Positions 18,087 to 25,144 of a stretch of DNA of 26,841 nucleotides are shown one piece after another. The position numbers and the translations under genes are program-made. Position 1 is the stretch's first letter, and every line of letters starts with the position of its first letter. The notes under the pieces are model-generated. The model searched no databases and was not told the DNA's origin. It worked only from the letters and a program-made list of their open reading frames with translations. Source of the stretch: DASRHY01 sp046765875 (GTDB taxonomy: Bacteria > Actinomycetota > Actinomycetes > Propionibacteriales > Kribbellaceae); assembly GCA_046765875.1 (NCBI GenBank), contig JBKPSJ010000306.1, forward strand, positions 1-26,841. The letters run 5' to 3'.

Positions 18087-19043
18087 CTAGGCGGGGGTGG
18101 CGTGGAAGGTGCGGCGGTAGTCCTGCGGGGACACGCCGACGACCCGGCGAAAGTGGTGGCGGAGTAGGGCGGCGGTGCCGAAGCCGGAAGCAGTCGCGAT
18201 CTCCTCGATGCCCAGGCTGGTCTCCTCCAGCAGCGTCCGGGCGCGCAGGACGCGTTGCAGAGTCAGCCACTTGTGCGGGGTCGTACCGGTCTCGGCCACG
18301 AATCGCCGGGCGAACGTACGGTCCGACATCTGCGCCCGCCTGGCCAGAGCCGGGACGGTGTGCTCGACGGTCAGGTTGTCCATCATCCAGTCGAGCACCG
18401 GCTGCAGGCTCTCGCCCGCCGTCTCCGGTACCGGCAGGTCGACGAACTGGCGCTGCCCGCCGTCGCGCTGGGGCGGCACCACCATCCGCCGTGCGATCGA
18501 GGTCGCCACGGCGGTGCCGAGCTCGCGGCGTACCAGGTGCAGGCAGGCGTCGATGCCCGCCGCGGTGCCGGCGCTGGTGATGATGTTGAGGTCGTCGACG
18601 AACAGGACGTCGGGGTCGAGCTTGGCGTCGGGGTAGCGCGCGGTGAAGGCGGCCGCGTACCGCCAGTGGGTTGTGCAACGTACGCCGTCCAGCAACCCGG
18701 CGGCGCCGAGGACGAACGCACCGGAGCACACGGTGAGCAGTTGCGCGCCACGGTCGGAGGCGGCCCGCAGGGCTTCGAGCACCACCTCGGGATACTCGTC
18801 GCGGACCGTGGTCGCGGGTACGGCCACCAGGTCGGCGTCCTCGAGGACCTCCAGCCCGTACGGTGCGATCACCTGCGAGTGGCTGCTGGTGCGCAGCGGT
18901 TCGCCCGGGCGTATCGAGCAGACCCGGAAGTCGAACGGCGGTACGCCGTCGTCGGTCCGGTCGATCCCGAAGACCTCGGCGAGCACGCCGAACTCGAACA
19001 CGGCGACGTCTTCCATCAGCACGACAGCGATCTTGTGGAGCAC
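18087..19043 (-). CDS. GlxA-type AraC-family regulator with DJ-1/PfpI domain
   Basis: A 318-residue regulator. Residues 1-~190 form a class-I glutamine-amidotransferase-like (DJ-1/PfpI) sensing domain, with the nucleophile-elbow cysteine C106 in LLTVCSGAFVLGAAGLLDG and the HWRYAAAF and FVDDLNIITSAGTAAGID blocks. Residues ~215-318 are the AraC double helix-turn-helix: MSDRTFARRFVAETGTTPHK and IEEIATASGFGTAALLRHHF, then FRRVVGVSPQDYRRTF. The best-known relatives control choline/glycine betaine or carnitine catabolism, but the ligand here is not known. The GTG start at 19043 lacks a ribosome site and has CATACT seven bases upstream, suggesting a leaderless mRNA. It is divergent from a small membrane-protein gene across a repeat-rich AT-rich promoter. 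Confidence 0.9.
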   Translation of the reverse strand: MLHKIAVVLMEDVAVFEFGVLAEVFGIDRTDDGVPPFDFRVCSIRPGEPLRTSSHSQVIAPYGLEVLEDADLVAVPATTVRDEYPEVVLEALRAASDRGAQLLTVCSGAFVLGAAGLLDGVRCTTHWRYAAAFTARYPDAKLDPDVLFVDDLNIITSAGTAAGIDACLHLVRRELGTAVATSIARRMVVPPQRDGGQRQFVDLPVPETAGESLQPVLDWMMDNLTVEHTVPALARRAQMSDRTFARRFVAETGTTPHKWLTLQRVLRARTLLEETSLGIEEIATASGFGTAALLRHHFRRVVGVSPQDYRRTFHATPA

Positions 19044-19050
19044 GTCAGCC

Positions 19051-19056
19051 AGTATG
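19051..19056 (-). promoter_or_regulatory. Candidate -10 element of the GlxA-type regulator
   Basis: CATACT on the minus strand, exactly seven bases before the GTG at 19043. This is the leaderless layout. Confidence 0.4.
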
Positions 19057-19128
19057 GCAGAAAATTGTGGGGCAGCGTCACTTATGCCAATTGTGGCGGA
19101 ATCTATCCCACGGCAGAATTACTGCCAT
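19054..19128. promoter_or_regulatory. AT-rich divergent promoter with repeated GGCAGAA and AATTGTGG elements
   Basis: Between the two divergent starts the GC content falls and short elements recur. ATGGCAG at 19054-19060 faces its reverse complement CTGCCAT at 19122-19128. GGCAG-N5-CTGCC forms a local palindrome at 19112-19126. AATTGTGG occurs twice, near 19063 and 19089. For the rightward gene, TTGTGG and CAGAAT (19114-19119) are spaced by 17 bases. These elements are plausible binding sites for the adjacent AraC-type regulator. Confidence 0.45.
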
Positions 19129-19372
19129 GACCGGAATCCTCATCCTCGCAGTACTCGCGCTGGCGCTGGTCGCGGGTCTCGAGTACAGCAACCGGCGGCA
19201 CGCGGACGCATCGTCGGTCGCCAGGCGCTTCGGTGGCTTTACTCGGAACGACCGCGACGTTGCCAGGACCAAGCTCGACCTGCTCGCGCTCGCGGGCAAG
19301 TCCGACCCGTTCGCTCGCAAGCCCTTCTTGCGCTCTCACCACTTCCCGCTGCACGGCCGCCACGCGGCCTGA
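19127..19372 (+). CDS. Small membrane-anchored protein of unknown function
   Basis: An 81-residue protein not assigned to a family. It opens with a single hydrophobic helix, TGILILAVLALALVAGLEYS (residues 2-21), followed by a basic cytoplasmic-type tail with NRRHADASSVARRFGGFTRN, a mixed segment LDLLALAGKSDP, and a His/Arg-rich C-terminus. The start has no Shine-Dalgarno, but CAGAAT lies seven bases upstream with TTGTGG 17 bases before it, the layout of a leaderless promoter. It is divergent from the GlxA-type regulator and is followed by a strong hairpin, so it forms its own transcription unit. The function is unknown; the regulator next door may control it. Confidence 0.65.
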   Translation: MTGILILAVLALALVAGLEYSNRRHADASSVARRFGGFTRNDRDVARTKLDLLALAGKSDPFARKPFLRSHHFPLHGRHAA

Positions 19373-19382
19373 AGCTTCGACC

Positions 19383-19404
19383 TAGAACCAGATACTTAGA
19401 ACCA
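19383..19404. repeat. Short direct repeat TAGAACCA
   Basis: TAGAACCA occurs at 19383-19390 and 19397-19404, just before the terminator hairpin. No function is evident. Confidence 0.4.
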
Positions 19405-19415
19405 AAAGGTCCGTC

Positions 19416-19451
19416 CGGCGGACCCGGCCACCTTACCGGCCGGGTCCGTCG
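19416..19451. terminator. Strong bidirectional hairpin terminator
   Basis: CGGACCCGGCC (19419-19429) and GGCCGGGTCCG (19438-19448) form a perfect 11-pair GC-rich stem with an 8-base loop. Further pairing outward to 19416/19451 includes one wobble. It lies between the convergent small membrane protein gene (ends 19372) and the tiny ORF ending at 19458, so it can serve both strands. No T tract follows, as is common in actinobacteria. Confidence 0.75.
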
Positions 19452-19457
19452 TCAGTC

Positions 19458-19547
19458 TCAGTTCTGTATGGCGGCGAACGCCAGGCAGGCGAGTAGCAAC
19501 AGCACGCTCGTGGCCAGTGCGATGCGGGTCAGGTAGACGTGGCGCAC
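19458..19547 (-). CDS. 29-residue single-helix membrane peptide
   Basis: This very small ORF lies 18 bases after the flavocytochrome stop. The GTG at 19547 is preceded by GAGAGGAG at near-ideal spacing, the best ribosome site in this neighbourhood. The peptide starts MRHVYLTRIAL and continues with ATSVLLLLACLAFAAIQN. A basic, polar start thus leads into one transmembrane helix and an uncharged end, the layout of small membrane subunits such as KdpF-like peptides. It ends just before the strong hairpin at 19416-19451, so it is the last cistron of the flavocytochrome unit. I do not recognise a family. A role as an accessory subunit of the reductase is inference from position. Confidence 0.6.
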   Translation of the reverse strand: MRHVYLTRIALATSVLLLLACLAFAAIQN

Positions 19548-19565
19548 AGCTTCTCCTCTCGCGAT

Positions 19566-20876
19566 TCAGACCCAGTCGAAACGTTCGGTATGAACGCGGT
19601 CGGCCGGCGCGCCGATCCCGGCGAGCGCGTTCTCCACGGCGTGAAGCATCGGGGTGGGGCCGCACGCGAAGAACTGGAATCGCCGAAAACCGGCCGGCAG
19701 GTGCCGGGCGAGGATGGCCGCATCGAGGTACCCCGTTTCCCCGGTCCAGTCCGGCGGTGGTTGTTCGAGGATGTGTACGACCGTCAGGTTCAGCCGAGTG
19801 GCGAGCTCGTCGACGCGCTCGCGCAGGATGATGCTGTCCCAGTTGCGGTTGCCGGCGAAAAGGACAACCGGCCGGGCGTCGGCACGGTCGGCACGGGTCT
19901 CTATGATGCTCAGGGCGGGCGCGATCCCGACCCCACCGGCGATCAGGCAGAAGCCGGCGCCCTCGTACTGATCGATCGAGAACACGCCGTGCGGCCCGTC
20001 GACGTACACCTCCGTGCCTGGCTCGACGGTCGCGACGCTGGAGGTGAAGTCGCCGGCAGCCTTGATGGCGACCTCGAGACTACCGTTCATCTCGGCGCTC
20101 GAGCAGAACGAGAACGGGTGCGAGGTAACCGAGAACGGTGACTTGCCGACCAGGATCCATCCGAACTGGCCGGGTTCGAAACGGATTCCGTCGTGGCCGA
20201 CCGGGCGCAGCGTAAGCACGGTCGTACGGTCACGTTCCGGCGTTACCCGTTCGACAGTCCACGGCCGGCGACGTATCCGCAGTGGACGAAGCACGCGCAC
20301 CCACAAGAGCAGCCAGACGAATGCCGCCGTCATGATCGACCACAGCACCTGCTTCCAGATGCTGTTGACGTAGTAGTCCACCAACAAGATGTGGACCAGT
20401 GCCGCCACGACAGCGATCACCGCCAGCACGGTGTGCAAGACCTGCCACACCTCGTAGGACAGTCGGAGCCGACCACGCCAGACCGAACTGGCCACCAGGA
20501 TCACCAACGCGGCCGCCGCGATCCCGCCGAACCAGACCCGTGCGGGAGTGCTGCTGGGCGTGAGCGGGTTGGCCTGGCTCCAATCGGCGGACAGCGCCAC
20601 GTGGATCAGGACGAAGATCAGGCCCGTATAGCCGATCTGCCGGTGGAAGTCGATCACCGCGTCCGTACCGAAGGGCTCGGCGACGGCCTTGATCCGAGCC
20701 ACGAGCGCGAACTCGATGCCCATCAGAGACAAGCCGACGAAGCCGAGCGCGACGGAGAAGTCGGTCCAGAAACCCTGCCCCGGTTGGTTGGTGCTCATGA
20801 GCGCGAAGGCCAACGGCGCCAAGCAGATGCCGATGAATACGCCTAGCCAGGCGATTCCGCGAACGACCGGCGTCAT
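19566..20876 (-). CDS. Ferric-reductase-like flavocytochrome (NAD(P)H oxidoreductase)
   Basis: A 436-residue integral membrane protein. Residues 1-~200 contain six hydrophobic helices of the ferric-reductase transmembrane domain, with heme-ligand candidates H78 in FHRQIGYTG, H91 in FVLIHVALS, H147 in VLHTVLAV and H161 in ALVHILLV. A cytoplasmic ferredoxin-NADP reductase module follows, with the FAD-binding HPFSFCSS motif, GPHGVFSID, the nucleotide-binding CLIAGGVGIAPALSII, and FFACGPTPMLHAVENAL near the C-terminus. It should move electrons from NAD(P)H through FAD and heme across the membrane to an unknown acceptor. The ATG at 20876 overlaps the stop of a 23-codon upstream ORF by four bases, and a 29-residue membrane peptide gene follows. 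Confidence 0.9.
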   Translation of the reverse strand: MTPVVRGIAWLGVFIGICLAPLAFALMSTNQPGQGFWTDFSVALGFVGLSLMGIEFALVARIKAVAEPFGTDAVIDFHRQIGYTGLIFVLIHVALSADWSQANPLTPSSTPARVWFGGIAAAALVILVASSVWRGRLRLSYEVWQVLHTVLAVIAVVAALVHILLVDYYVNSIWKQVLWSIMTAAFVWLLLWVRVLRPLRIRRRPWTVERVTPERDRTTVLTLRPVGHDGIRFEPGQFGWILVGKSPFSVTSHPFSFCSSAEMNGSLEVAIKAAGDFTSSVATVEPGTEVYVDGPHGVFSIDQYEGAGFCLIAGGVGIAPALSIIETRADRADARPVVLFAGNRNWDSIILRERVDELATRLNLTVVHILEQPPPDWTGETGYLDAAILARHLPAGFRRFQFFACGPTPMLHAVENALAGIGAPADRVHTERFDWV

Positions 20877-20944
20877 GGGCCGGTCGCCTCAGGTTCGGCG
20901 ACATCGGCGGTGCGTTCCCCGGACGGGACCAGCGCGATGAACAT
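20873..20944 (-). CDS. 23-codon upstream ORF coupled to the flavocytochrome gene
   Basis: An ATG at 20944 preceded by GGGAG at five-base spacing opens MFIALVPSGERTADVAEPEA, ending three residues later at a TGA that overlaps the flavocytochrome ATG (ATGA). The peptide has a short hydrophobic start and an acidic end and belongs to no family I know. The reductase start itself has only a distant GAGG as ribosome site, so translation of this ORF may deliver ribosomes to it. It could be a translational coupler or leader peptide rather than a functional protein. Confidence 0.45.
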   Translation of the reverse strand: MFIALVPSGERTADVAEPEATGP

Positions 20945-20989
20945 GAACACTCCCGGTCGGATGTCCTACACCGGTCATGGCCGAATCAT

Positions 20990-21023
20990 GCGGAACGCCG
21001 ACAGTCTAGTGCCGGTGTTCCGC
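20990..21023. promoter_or_regulatory. Inverted repeat in the flavocytochrome/methyltransferase divergent region
   Basis: GCGGAACGCCG (20990-21000) and CGGTGTTCCGC (21013-21023) are inverted with one mismatch in 11 pairs, separated by 12 bases. The spacer contains TAGACT on the minus strand, a possible -10 for the flavocytochrome unit, so the repeat could be its operator. The rest of the 20945-21166 gap shows nothing else I can name. Confidence 0.45.
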
Positions 21024-21166
21024 TTCCCGTGCCCGTCGCTGTTCCGGGTCCCGGCAGCAACCCGTCACCGGCGTCGATCCCCGCGACGGCGAAGCCGATG
21101 AGGTCTTCGCAACCCCGATCGGATAATCCGGAGCCGGCAGGCGTGATCTGTGTCAGGGTCTGAAGC

Positions 21167-21991
21167 GTGGAGGACTACCGCACCGTCAACAAGGCCAACT
21201 GGGACGAACGCGCTCCGGCGCATGCCGCATCACCCGGCTACGCAGTCCAGCGGTTCCTCGACGATCCGCAGTTCCTCAGCGACGTCGTCAGCTTCGACCT
21301 CCCACTGCTCGGCGACATCTCCGGTCTGCGCGGCGTACACCTGCAATGCCACATCGGTACCGACACGATCTCGCTGGCGCGGCTCGGTGCGCGGATGACC
21401 GGGCTGGACTTCTCCGGCGTCGCGGTGGCCGAGGCGCGCCGGCTCGCCGAACGGGTCGGCGCCGAGGTCGACTTCGTCGAGTCCGACCTGTACGACGCGG
21501 TCTCGGTCCTGGGCGCCGAGCAGTTCGACCTCGTCTTCACCGGGATCGGCGCGCTCGGCTGGTTGCCGAGCATCGAACGCTGGGCGCAGACCGTCGCGGG
21601 CCTGCTCAAGCCCGGCGGCCGGCTGTTCATCCGCGAGGGCCACCCGATGCTGTGGACCATCGACGAAACACAGACCGACTCGCTCACCCCGGCGTACTCC
21701 TACTTCGAGACCGAAGAGCCGATGGTCTGGAACGCGGACGGTACGTACGTCGAAACCGACCTCGAGTTCGTCCACACCACAACGCACGAGTGGAACCACG
21801 GACTGGGCGAGATCGTGACCGCTGTTCTCGGTGCCGGGATGGACCTCACCGAACTGGTCGAGCACACCAGCGTGCCCTGGGAGGCGCTGCCGGGTCAGAT
21901 GGTACGTACCGGTGACGGCAAGGAGTGGATGCTGGCCGAGAAGCCGGAGCGGATGCCGCTGACGTATACGCTGCAGGCCCGCAAGCGCTAA
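21167..21991 (+). CDS. Class I SAM-dependent methyltransferase
   Basis: A 274-residue Rossmann-fold methyltransferase. Motif I reads GVHLQCHIGTDTISLARLG, a variant in which the usual D/E-x-G-x-G glycine loop is replaced by QCHIGTD, characteristic of one actinobacterial subgroup. The acidic residue after strand 2 is in MTGLDFSG, motif II/III is FDLVFTGIGALGWLP, and post-motif LLKPGGRLFIREGHPMLWTI follows. The C-terminal ~100 residues (ETEEPMVWNADGTYVETDLE and HEWNHGLGEIVTA) form the substrate part. A small-molecule substrate is likely but unknown. The GTG start is used because MEDYRTVNKANWDERAPAHA is the family opening. Its TAA overlaps the convergent EamA stop by four bases. Confidence 0.88.
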   Translation: MEDYRTVNKANWDERAPAHAASPGYAVQRFLDDPQFLSDVVSFDLPLLGDISGLRGVHLQCHIGTDTISLARLGARMTGLDFSGVAVAEARRLAERVGAEVDFVESDLYDAVSVLGAEQFDLVFTGIGALGWLPSIERWAQTVAGLLKPGGRLFIREGHPMLWTIDETQTDSLTPAYSYFETEEPMVWNADGTYVETDLEFVHTTTHEWNHGLGEIVTAVLGAGMDLTELVEHTSVPWEALPGQMVRTGDGKEWMLAEKPERMPLTYTLQARKR

Positions 21992-22815
21992 CTCTGCGCG
22001 ATAAGCACCACGGCGGCGGCGGCGAGAACCAGTCCGGCCGACTGGGTCCGGTTGACCCGTTCGTGCAACACGATCGCGGCGAGCGCGACCGTCGCCGCCG
22101 GATAGAGCGAGGTCAGCACGGCAGCCACCGAGACCAGTTCGCCGTACACCGCGAGCTGGTACAACAACGTGGCCGCCGAGGAGAGCAGGCCGCCGGCGAT
22201 GGCCCCGGCGTACACGCCCGACGAGGGTCGCGGCTTGGGCGCGCGGGACACCTGCGAGCAGACGAGCAGGATCAGGCTGGCGACGATCTGGCCGAAGGCC
22301 AGCGGCCAGATACCGGCCTCCCGGGGCACCTGCCCGAGCGCCACGAACAGCAACCCGAATGCGGCACCGGCCAGCAGCCCGTCGCGGACGCCGCCACCCG
22401 ACGAGGTGCTGGACGGCTCCCGCGACACCAGGTAGATCGCCGGCAGGGCCAGCGCGACGCCGATCCAGGCGGACAGGTCGGGGCGTTCGCCGGTGGCGAC
22501 GCCGATCAGCACCGGCAGCACGGCGGCGCCGACGGCCGACAGTGGCGCGACGACGCTCATCCGGCCGCCGGCCAGGCCGCGGTAGAGGAAGAAAGTGCCG
22601 GCGCCGCTACCGATCCCGGCGGCGGCGCCCCAGGCCAGGTCGCGGGCGCCCGGCCAGTCGTAGCCGACGACCGCGACCAGACTGAGCCCGGTCGCACCCG
22701 CGGCCTGCATCACAACGGCGATGGTCCACACGCTGGCCCGTTTCGACAGCAGGCCGCCGATGAAGTCGGCCGATCCATAGGCCAGGGCGGCCGCCAGCGC
22801 CAGCAGGACCCCCAA
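21988..22815 (-). CDS. EamA-family (DMT superfamily) transporter
   Basis: A 275-residue membrane protein with ten predicted helices in two EamA repeats. The first repeat opens LLALAAALAYGSADFIGGLL and ends near IGVALALPAIYLVSRE. A short Ser/Gly linker follows, and the second repeat starts GLLAGAAFGLLFVALGQV and ends LYPAATVALAAIVLHERVNR then QSAGLVLAAAAVVLIAQS. Members export amino acids, metabolites or drugs; the substrate here is not predictable. The likely start is TTG at 22815, nine bases after the stop of the 48-residue ORF, so the two are probably co-transcribed and coupled. Confidence 0.88.
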   Translation of the reverse strand: MGVLLALAAALAYGSADFIGGLLSKRASVWTIAVVMQAAGATGLSLVAVVGYDWPGARDLAWGAAAGIGSGAGTFFLYRGLAGGRMSVVAPLSAVGAAVLPVLIGVATGERPDLSAWIGVALALPAIYLVSREPSSTSSGGGVRDGLLAGAAFGLLFVALGQVPREAGIWPLAFGQIVASLILLVCSQVSRAPKPRPSSGVYAGAIAGGLLSSAATLLYQLAVYGELVSVAAVLTSLYPAATVALAAIVLHERVNRTQSAGLVLAAAAVVLIAQS

Positions 22816-22824
22816 AGCTCAGGC

Positions 22825-22971
22825 TCAGTGCGCGGCGCGGCGGCGCTGCTGCACCTTGTTGAACATCTCCTTGGCCTTTTGCTGGTTCTCCGGCTTGCTC
22901 ATCTCGCGCTGCGCGATCTGCAGCAGCTTGGCGACGACGGCGGTCTTGATGACGCCCTTGACGAATCCCAT
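22825..22971 (-). CDS. Small basic protein of 48 residues
   Basis: The ATG at 22971 is preceded by AAGGAG at five-base spacing. The peptide begins MGFVKGVIKTAVVAKLLQIA, continues QREMSKPENQQKAKEMFNKV and ends QQRRRAAH. It looks like a short amphipathic helix followed by a Lys/Arg/Gln-rich second helix. I recall similar short proteins in other actinobacteria but no function. It lies upstream of the EamA gene with a nine-base gap and divergent from the Fpg/Nei glycosylase gene. Binding to nucleic acid or membrane is possible from composition, not shown. Confidence 0.75.
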   Translation of the reverse strand: MGFVKGVIKTAVVAKLLQIAQREMSKPENQQKAKEMFNKVQQRRRAAH

Positions 22972-23014
22972 TTCGGCTCCTTACCTCCGCAGCAGACGTT
23001 AGCCGAATCGGCCA

Positions 23015-23037
23015 AACCCCGGCGACCGGCCGGGGTT
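23015..23037. repeat. 8-bp inverted repeat in a divergent promoter
   Basis: AACCCCGG (23015-23022) and CCGGGGTT (23030-23037) form a perfect stem with a 7-base loop between the divergent 48-residue ORF and the glycosylase gene. The position between divergent starts argues for an operator or 5'-leader hairpin rather than a terminator. A second smaller repeat, CGACC-TGTC-GGTCG, lies just to its right. Confidence 0.45.
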
Positions 23038-23086
23038 GTCCCTGGCATGTCCGCGACCTGTCGGTCGGGCAGGGCACAATGGCTGG

Positions 23087-23944
23087 GTGCCCGAGCTGCC
23101 GGAGGTCGAGTCGCTGACCGCGTTCCTGCGGGATCGCGCGGTCACGCACGCCTTCACCCGTGCCGACATCACCGCGATCAGCGCCCTGAAGACGTACGAC
23201 CCGCCGATTTCGGCCCTCGTCGGGCTGCCGATCGACGACGTGCAGCGGCATGGCAAGTTCCTCGACATCGAGGCGCAGGGCGTGCACCTGGTGATCCACC
23301 TGGCCCGGGCCGGCTGGCTGCGCTGGCGCGAGGAACAGTCCACCGGTCTGGTCCGGCCGGGCAAGGGCCCGATCGCGTTCCGCTCGGTCCTCGACGACGG
23401 CTCGGGCTTCGACCTGACCGAGGCCGGAACGCAGAAGAAGCTCGCCGTGTACGTGGTGAACGACCCGGCCGATGTGCCCGGGATCTCCCGGCTCGGCCCC
23501 GACCCGTTCACGCTCTCGGCCGAGGAGTTCGCCGCGATCATGAGGAAGGCCGGCCGGGCCCAGCTCAAGGGCGTGCTGCGCGACCAATCGGTGATCGCCG
23601 GCATCGGCAACGCGTACTCCGACGAGATCCTGCACGTGGCCAAGATGAGCCCGTTCAAGCCGGCGTCCGGGCTGGACGAGTGCGGCCTGCAGGCCCTGTA
23701 CGAAGCGATGCAGTCGACCCTGCGGGACGCGGTCAAGCGCTCGGCCGGGCTGGCGGCACAAGACCTGAAGTCGGAGAAGAAGAGCGGTATGCGCGTGCAC
23801 GGCCGCAAGGGCGAGAAGTGCCCCGAGTGCGGCGACGTGATCCGCGAGGTGAGCTTCCACGACTCGTCGCTGCAGTACTGCGCGACCTGTCAGACCGGTG
23901 GCAAGCCGCTGGCCGACCGGCGGCTGTCCAAGCTGCTCAAGTAG
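23087..23944 (+). CDS. Fpg/Nei-family DNA glycosylase/AP lyase
   Basis: A 285-residue base-excision repair enzyme removing oxidised bases and nicking the abasic site. The N-terminus PELPEVESLTAFL supplies the catalytic P2 (after Met removal) and E3. K57 in RHGKFLDIE is the conserved beta-hairpin lysine, and N175 in GIGNAYSDEIL lies in the helix-two-turns-helix. The C-terminal zinc finger uses C245, C248, C265 and C268 (CPECGDV...YCATC), with the conserved Arg following in LADRRLSKLL. The sequence does not settle whether it is an Fpg or Nei subtype. The GTG start at 23087 has CACAAT six bases upstream (leaderless layout). A rhodanese gene follows nine bases after the stop. Confidence 0.93.
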   Translation: MPELPEVESLTAFLRDRAVTHAFTRADITAISALKTYDPPISALVGLPIDDVQRHGKFLDIEAQGVHLVIHLARAGWLRWREEQSTGLVRPGKGPIAFRSVLDDGSGFDLTEAGTQKKLAVYVVNDPADVPGISRLGPDPFTLSAEEFAAIMRKAGRAQLKGVLRDQSVIAGIGNAYSDEILHVAKMSPFKPASGLDECGLQALYEAMQSTLRDAVKRSAGLAAQDLKSEKKSGMRVHGRKGEKCPECGDVIREVSFHDSSLQYCATCQTGGKPLADRRLSKLLK

Positions 23945-23953
23945 CGTCGGGGC

Positions 23954-24274
23954 ATGTTCCTCCAACCCGAGGTGCCGACCATCACCGTCGCGGAGCTGAC
24001 CGACGGCGTGCTGCAGAAGGTCCACGTGCTCGACGTCCGCGAGGACGACGAGTGGGCCCGCGGGCACATCGCCGGCGCGCAGCACATCCCGCTGGGCGAC
24101 CTGCCGGCCCGGTTCGGCGAGCTTCCCGACGACAAGCAAGTGGTGTGCGTGTGCGCGGTCGGCAGCCGGTCCGGCCGGGCGGCGCACTTCCTCAACGCGG
24201 CCGGCAAGGACGCGGTCAACCTCGACGGCGGCATGTTCCAGTGGGAGGCGGCGGGCCGCCCGATCGCGATCTAG
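23954..24274 (+). CDS. Single-domain rhodanese-like protein
   Basis: A 106-residue single-domain rhodanese. HVLDVREDDEWARGHIAGAQ is the domain's first half. The active-site loop is C67-A-V-G-S-R72 in VVCVCAVGSRSGRAA, matching the CxxGxR sulfur-acceptor loop, and NLDGGMFQWEAAGRP closes the fold. The domain transfers sulfane sulfur or acts in redox or sulfur trafficking, and the partner is unknown. It is nine bases downstream of the glycosylase gene and probably co-transcribed with it. Its TAG overlaps the TAG of the convergent hydrolase in a CTAG palindrome. Confidence 0.92.
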   Translation: MFLQPEVPTITVAELTDGVLQKVHVLDVREDDEWARGHIAGAQHIPLGDLPARFGELPDDKQVVCVCAVGSRSGRAAHFLNAAGKDAVNLDGGMFQWEAAGRPIAI

Positions 24275-25119
24275 TTCGAGGTGAGGAACTCGGTGATCGC
24301 GGTGACCAGCGACTTCGGGTCATCCAGCCACGGGAAATGACCGCCGCCCGGCACGACCGCGGTCTCGGCGTGCGGGAAGAAACGCGCGGCGGCCTGGGCC
24401 GCGACGCTCGGCCGGGGCGAGTAGTCGAGTTCGCCCGCGACGATCAGCACCGGAGCCTTGAGGCCGGCGAGCCCCTTGGTCACTTCGTCCGGCTCGGGCA
24501 GTCCTTCGGCGTAGTAGTTCTGCAGGCCCTCGGCGTTCGTCTGCGCCTCGCGGCGACCCGCGTGCTTCTGGGCGGTCGCGTCCCAGCGCCCGTACGACAA
24601 CGGGGTCAGGGCTAGCTCGTCCTCGTCGGAACCGGTGCCGGCGAACACTCTGTCCAGCGCTACCTCGACTGCGTCCATACCCGGCCGTCCGGCGCGGAGT
24701 GCGGCTGCCTCGCGGACATACTCCTCGGCCATCCCGAACTGGAACATCCGCAGGCTCGGTGTCACCAGCACGAGCCGGCGGATCCGCTCGGGGTACCTGG
24801 AGGCGTACAGGATCGCGAGGCTGGCGCCGGCCGAGTGGGCCAGCAGGTCGACCGGATCCAGACCGAGCGAGACCCGGAACGCCTCGACGTCGTCGACCTG
24901 GCGATCGACCCGGTACGTCGCGGGGTCGGGCGGTATCGCGGAGCCGCCGGTGCCGCGCAGATCCAGCAGGTGCAGAGTCCGGTACACATCTAGTCCGCCG
25001 AGATCGCCGAGGTAGACCGAGGCCTGCATCGGGCCGCCGGGTATGACGAGCAGCGGGTCGCCGGTTCCTGTGATGGTGCTGGACAGAGTGGTCGCGTCGA
25101 AGCTGTCGAAGGTTGGCAT
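24271..25119 (-). CDS. Alpha/beta hydrolase (proline-iminopeptidase-like)
   Basis: A 282-residue cytoplasmic alpha/beta hydrolase. The nucleophile elbow is S96 in DLLAHSAGASLAILYA, the acid is D232 in VLIVAGELDYSPRPS and the histidine is H261 in VVPGGGHFPWLDD, so the triad is complete. The oxyanion-hole loop IPGGPMQAS and HLLDLRGTGGS match the proline iminopeptidase/epoxide hydrolase-like branch. The natural substrate is unknown. The ATG at 25119 gives the natural opening MPTFDSFDATTL; a GTG at 25137 is also possible. The gene is divergent from the S66 carboxypeptidase gene, 38 bases away. Confidence 0.88.
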   Translation of the reverse strand: MPTFDSFDATTLSSTITGTGDPLLVIPGGPMQASVYLGDLGGLDVYRTLHLLDLRGTGGSAIPPDPATYRVDRQVDDVEAFRVSLGLDPVDLLAHSAGASLAILYASRYPERIRRLVLVTPSLRMFQFGMAEEYVREAAALRAGRPGMDAVEVALDRVFAGTGSDEDELALTPLSYGRWDATAQKHAGRREAQTNAEGLQNYYAEGLPEPDEVTKGLAGLKAPVLIVAGELDYSPRPSVAAQAAARFFPHAETAVVPGGGHFPWLDDPKSLVTAITEFLTSN

Positions 25120-25144
25120 CGCAGCCGATTCTTCCACCGCGGCT

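Noticed and set aside
21925..24615. An 896-residue plus-strand open frame across the EamA, glycosylase and rhodanese region
   Set aside because: Its composition is Arg/Gly/Asp-rich low complexity. It lies antisense to, or in another frame of, five well-supported genes, so it is a GC-bias shadow.
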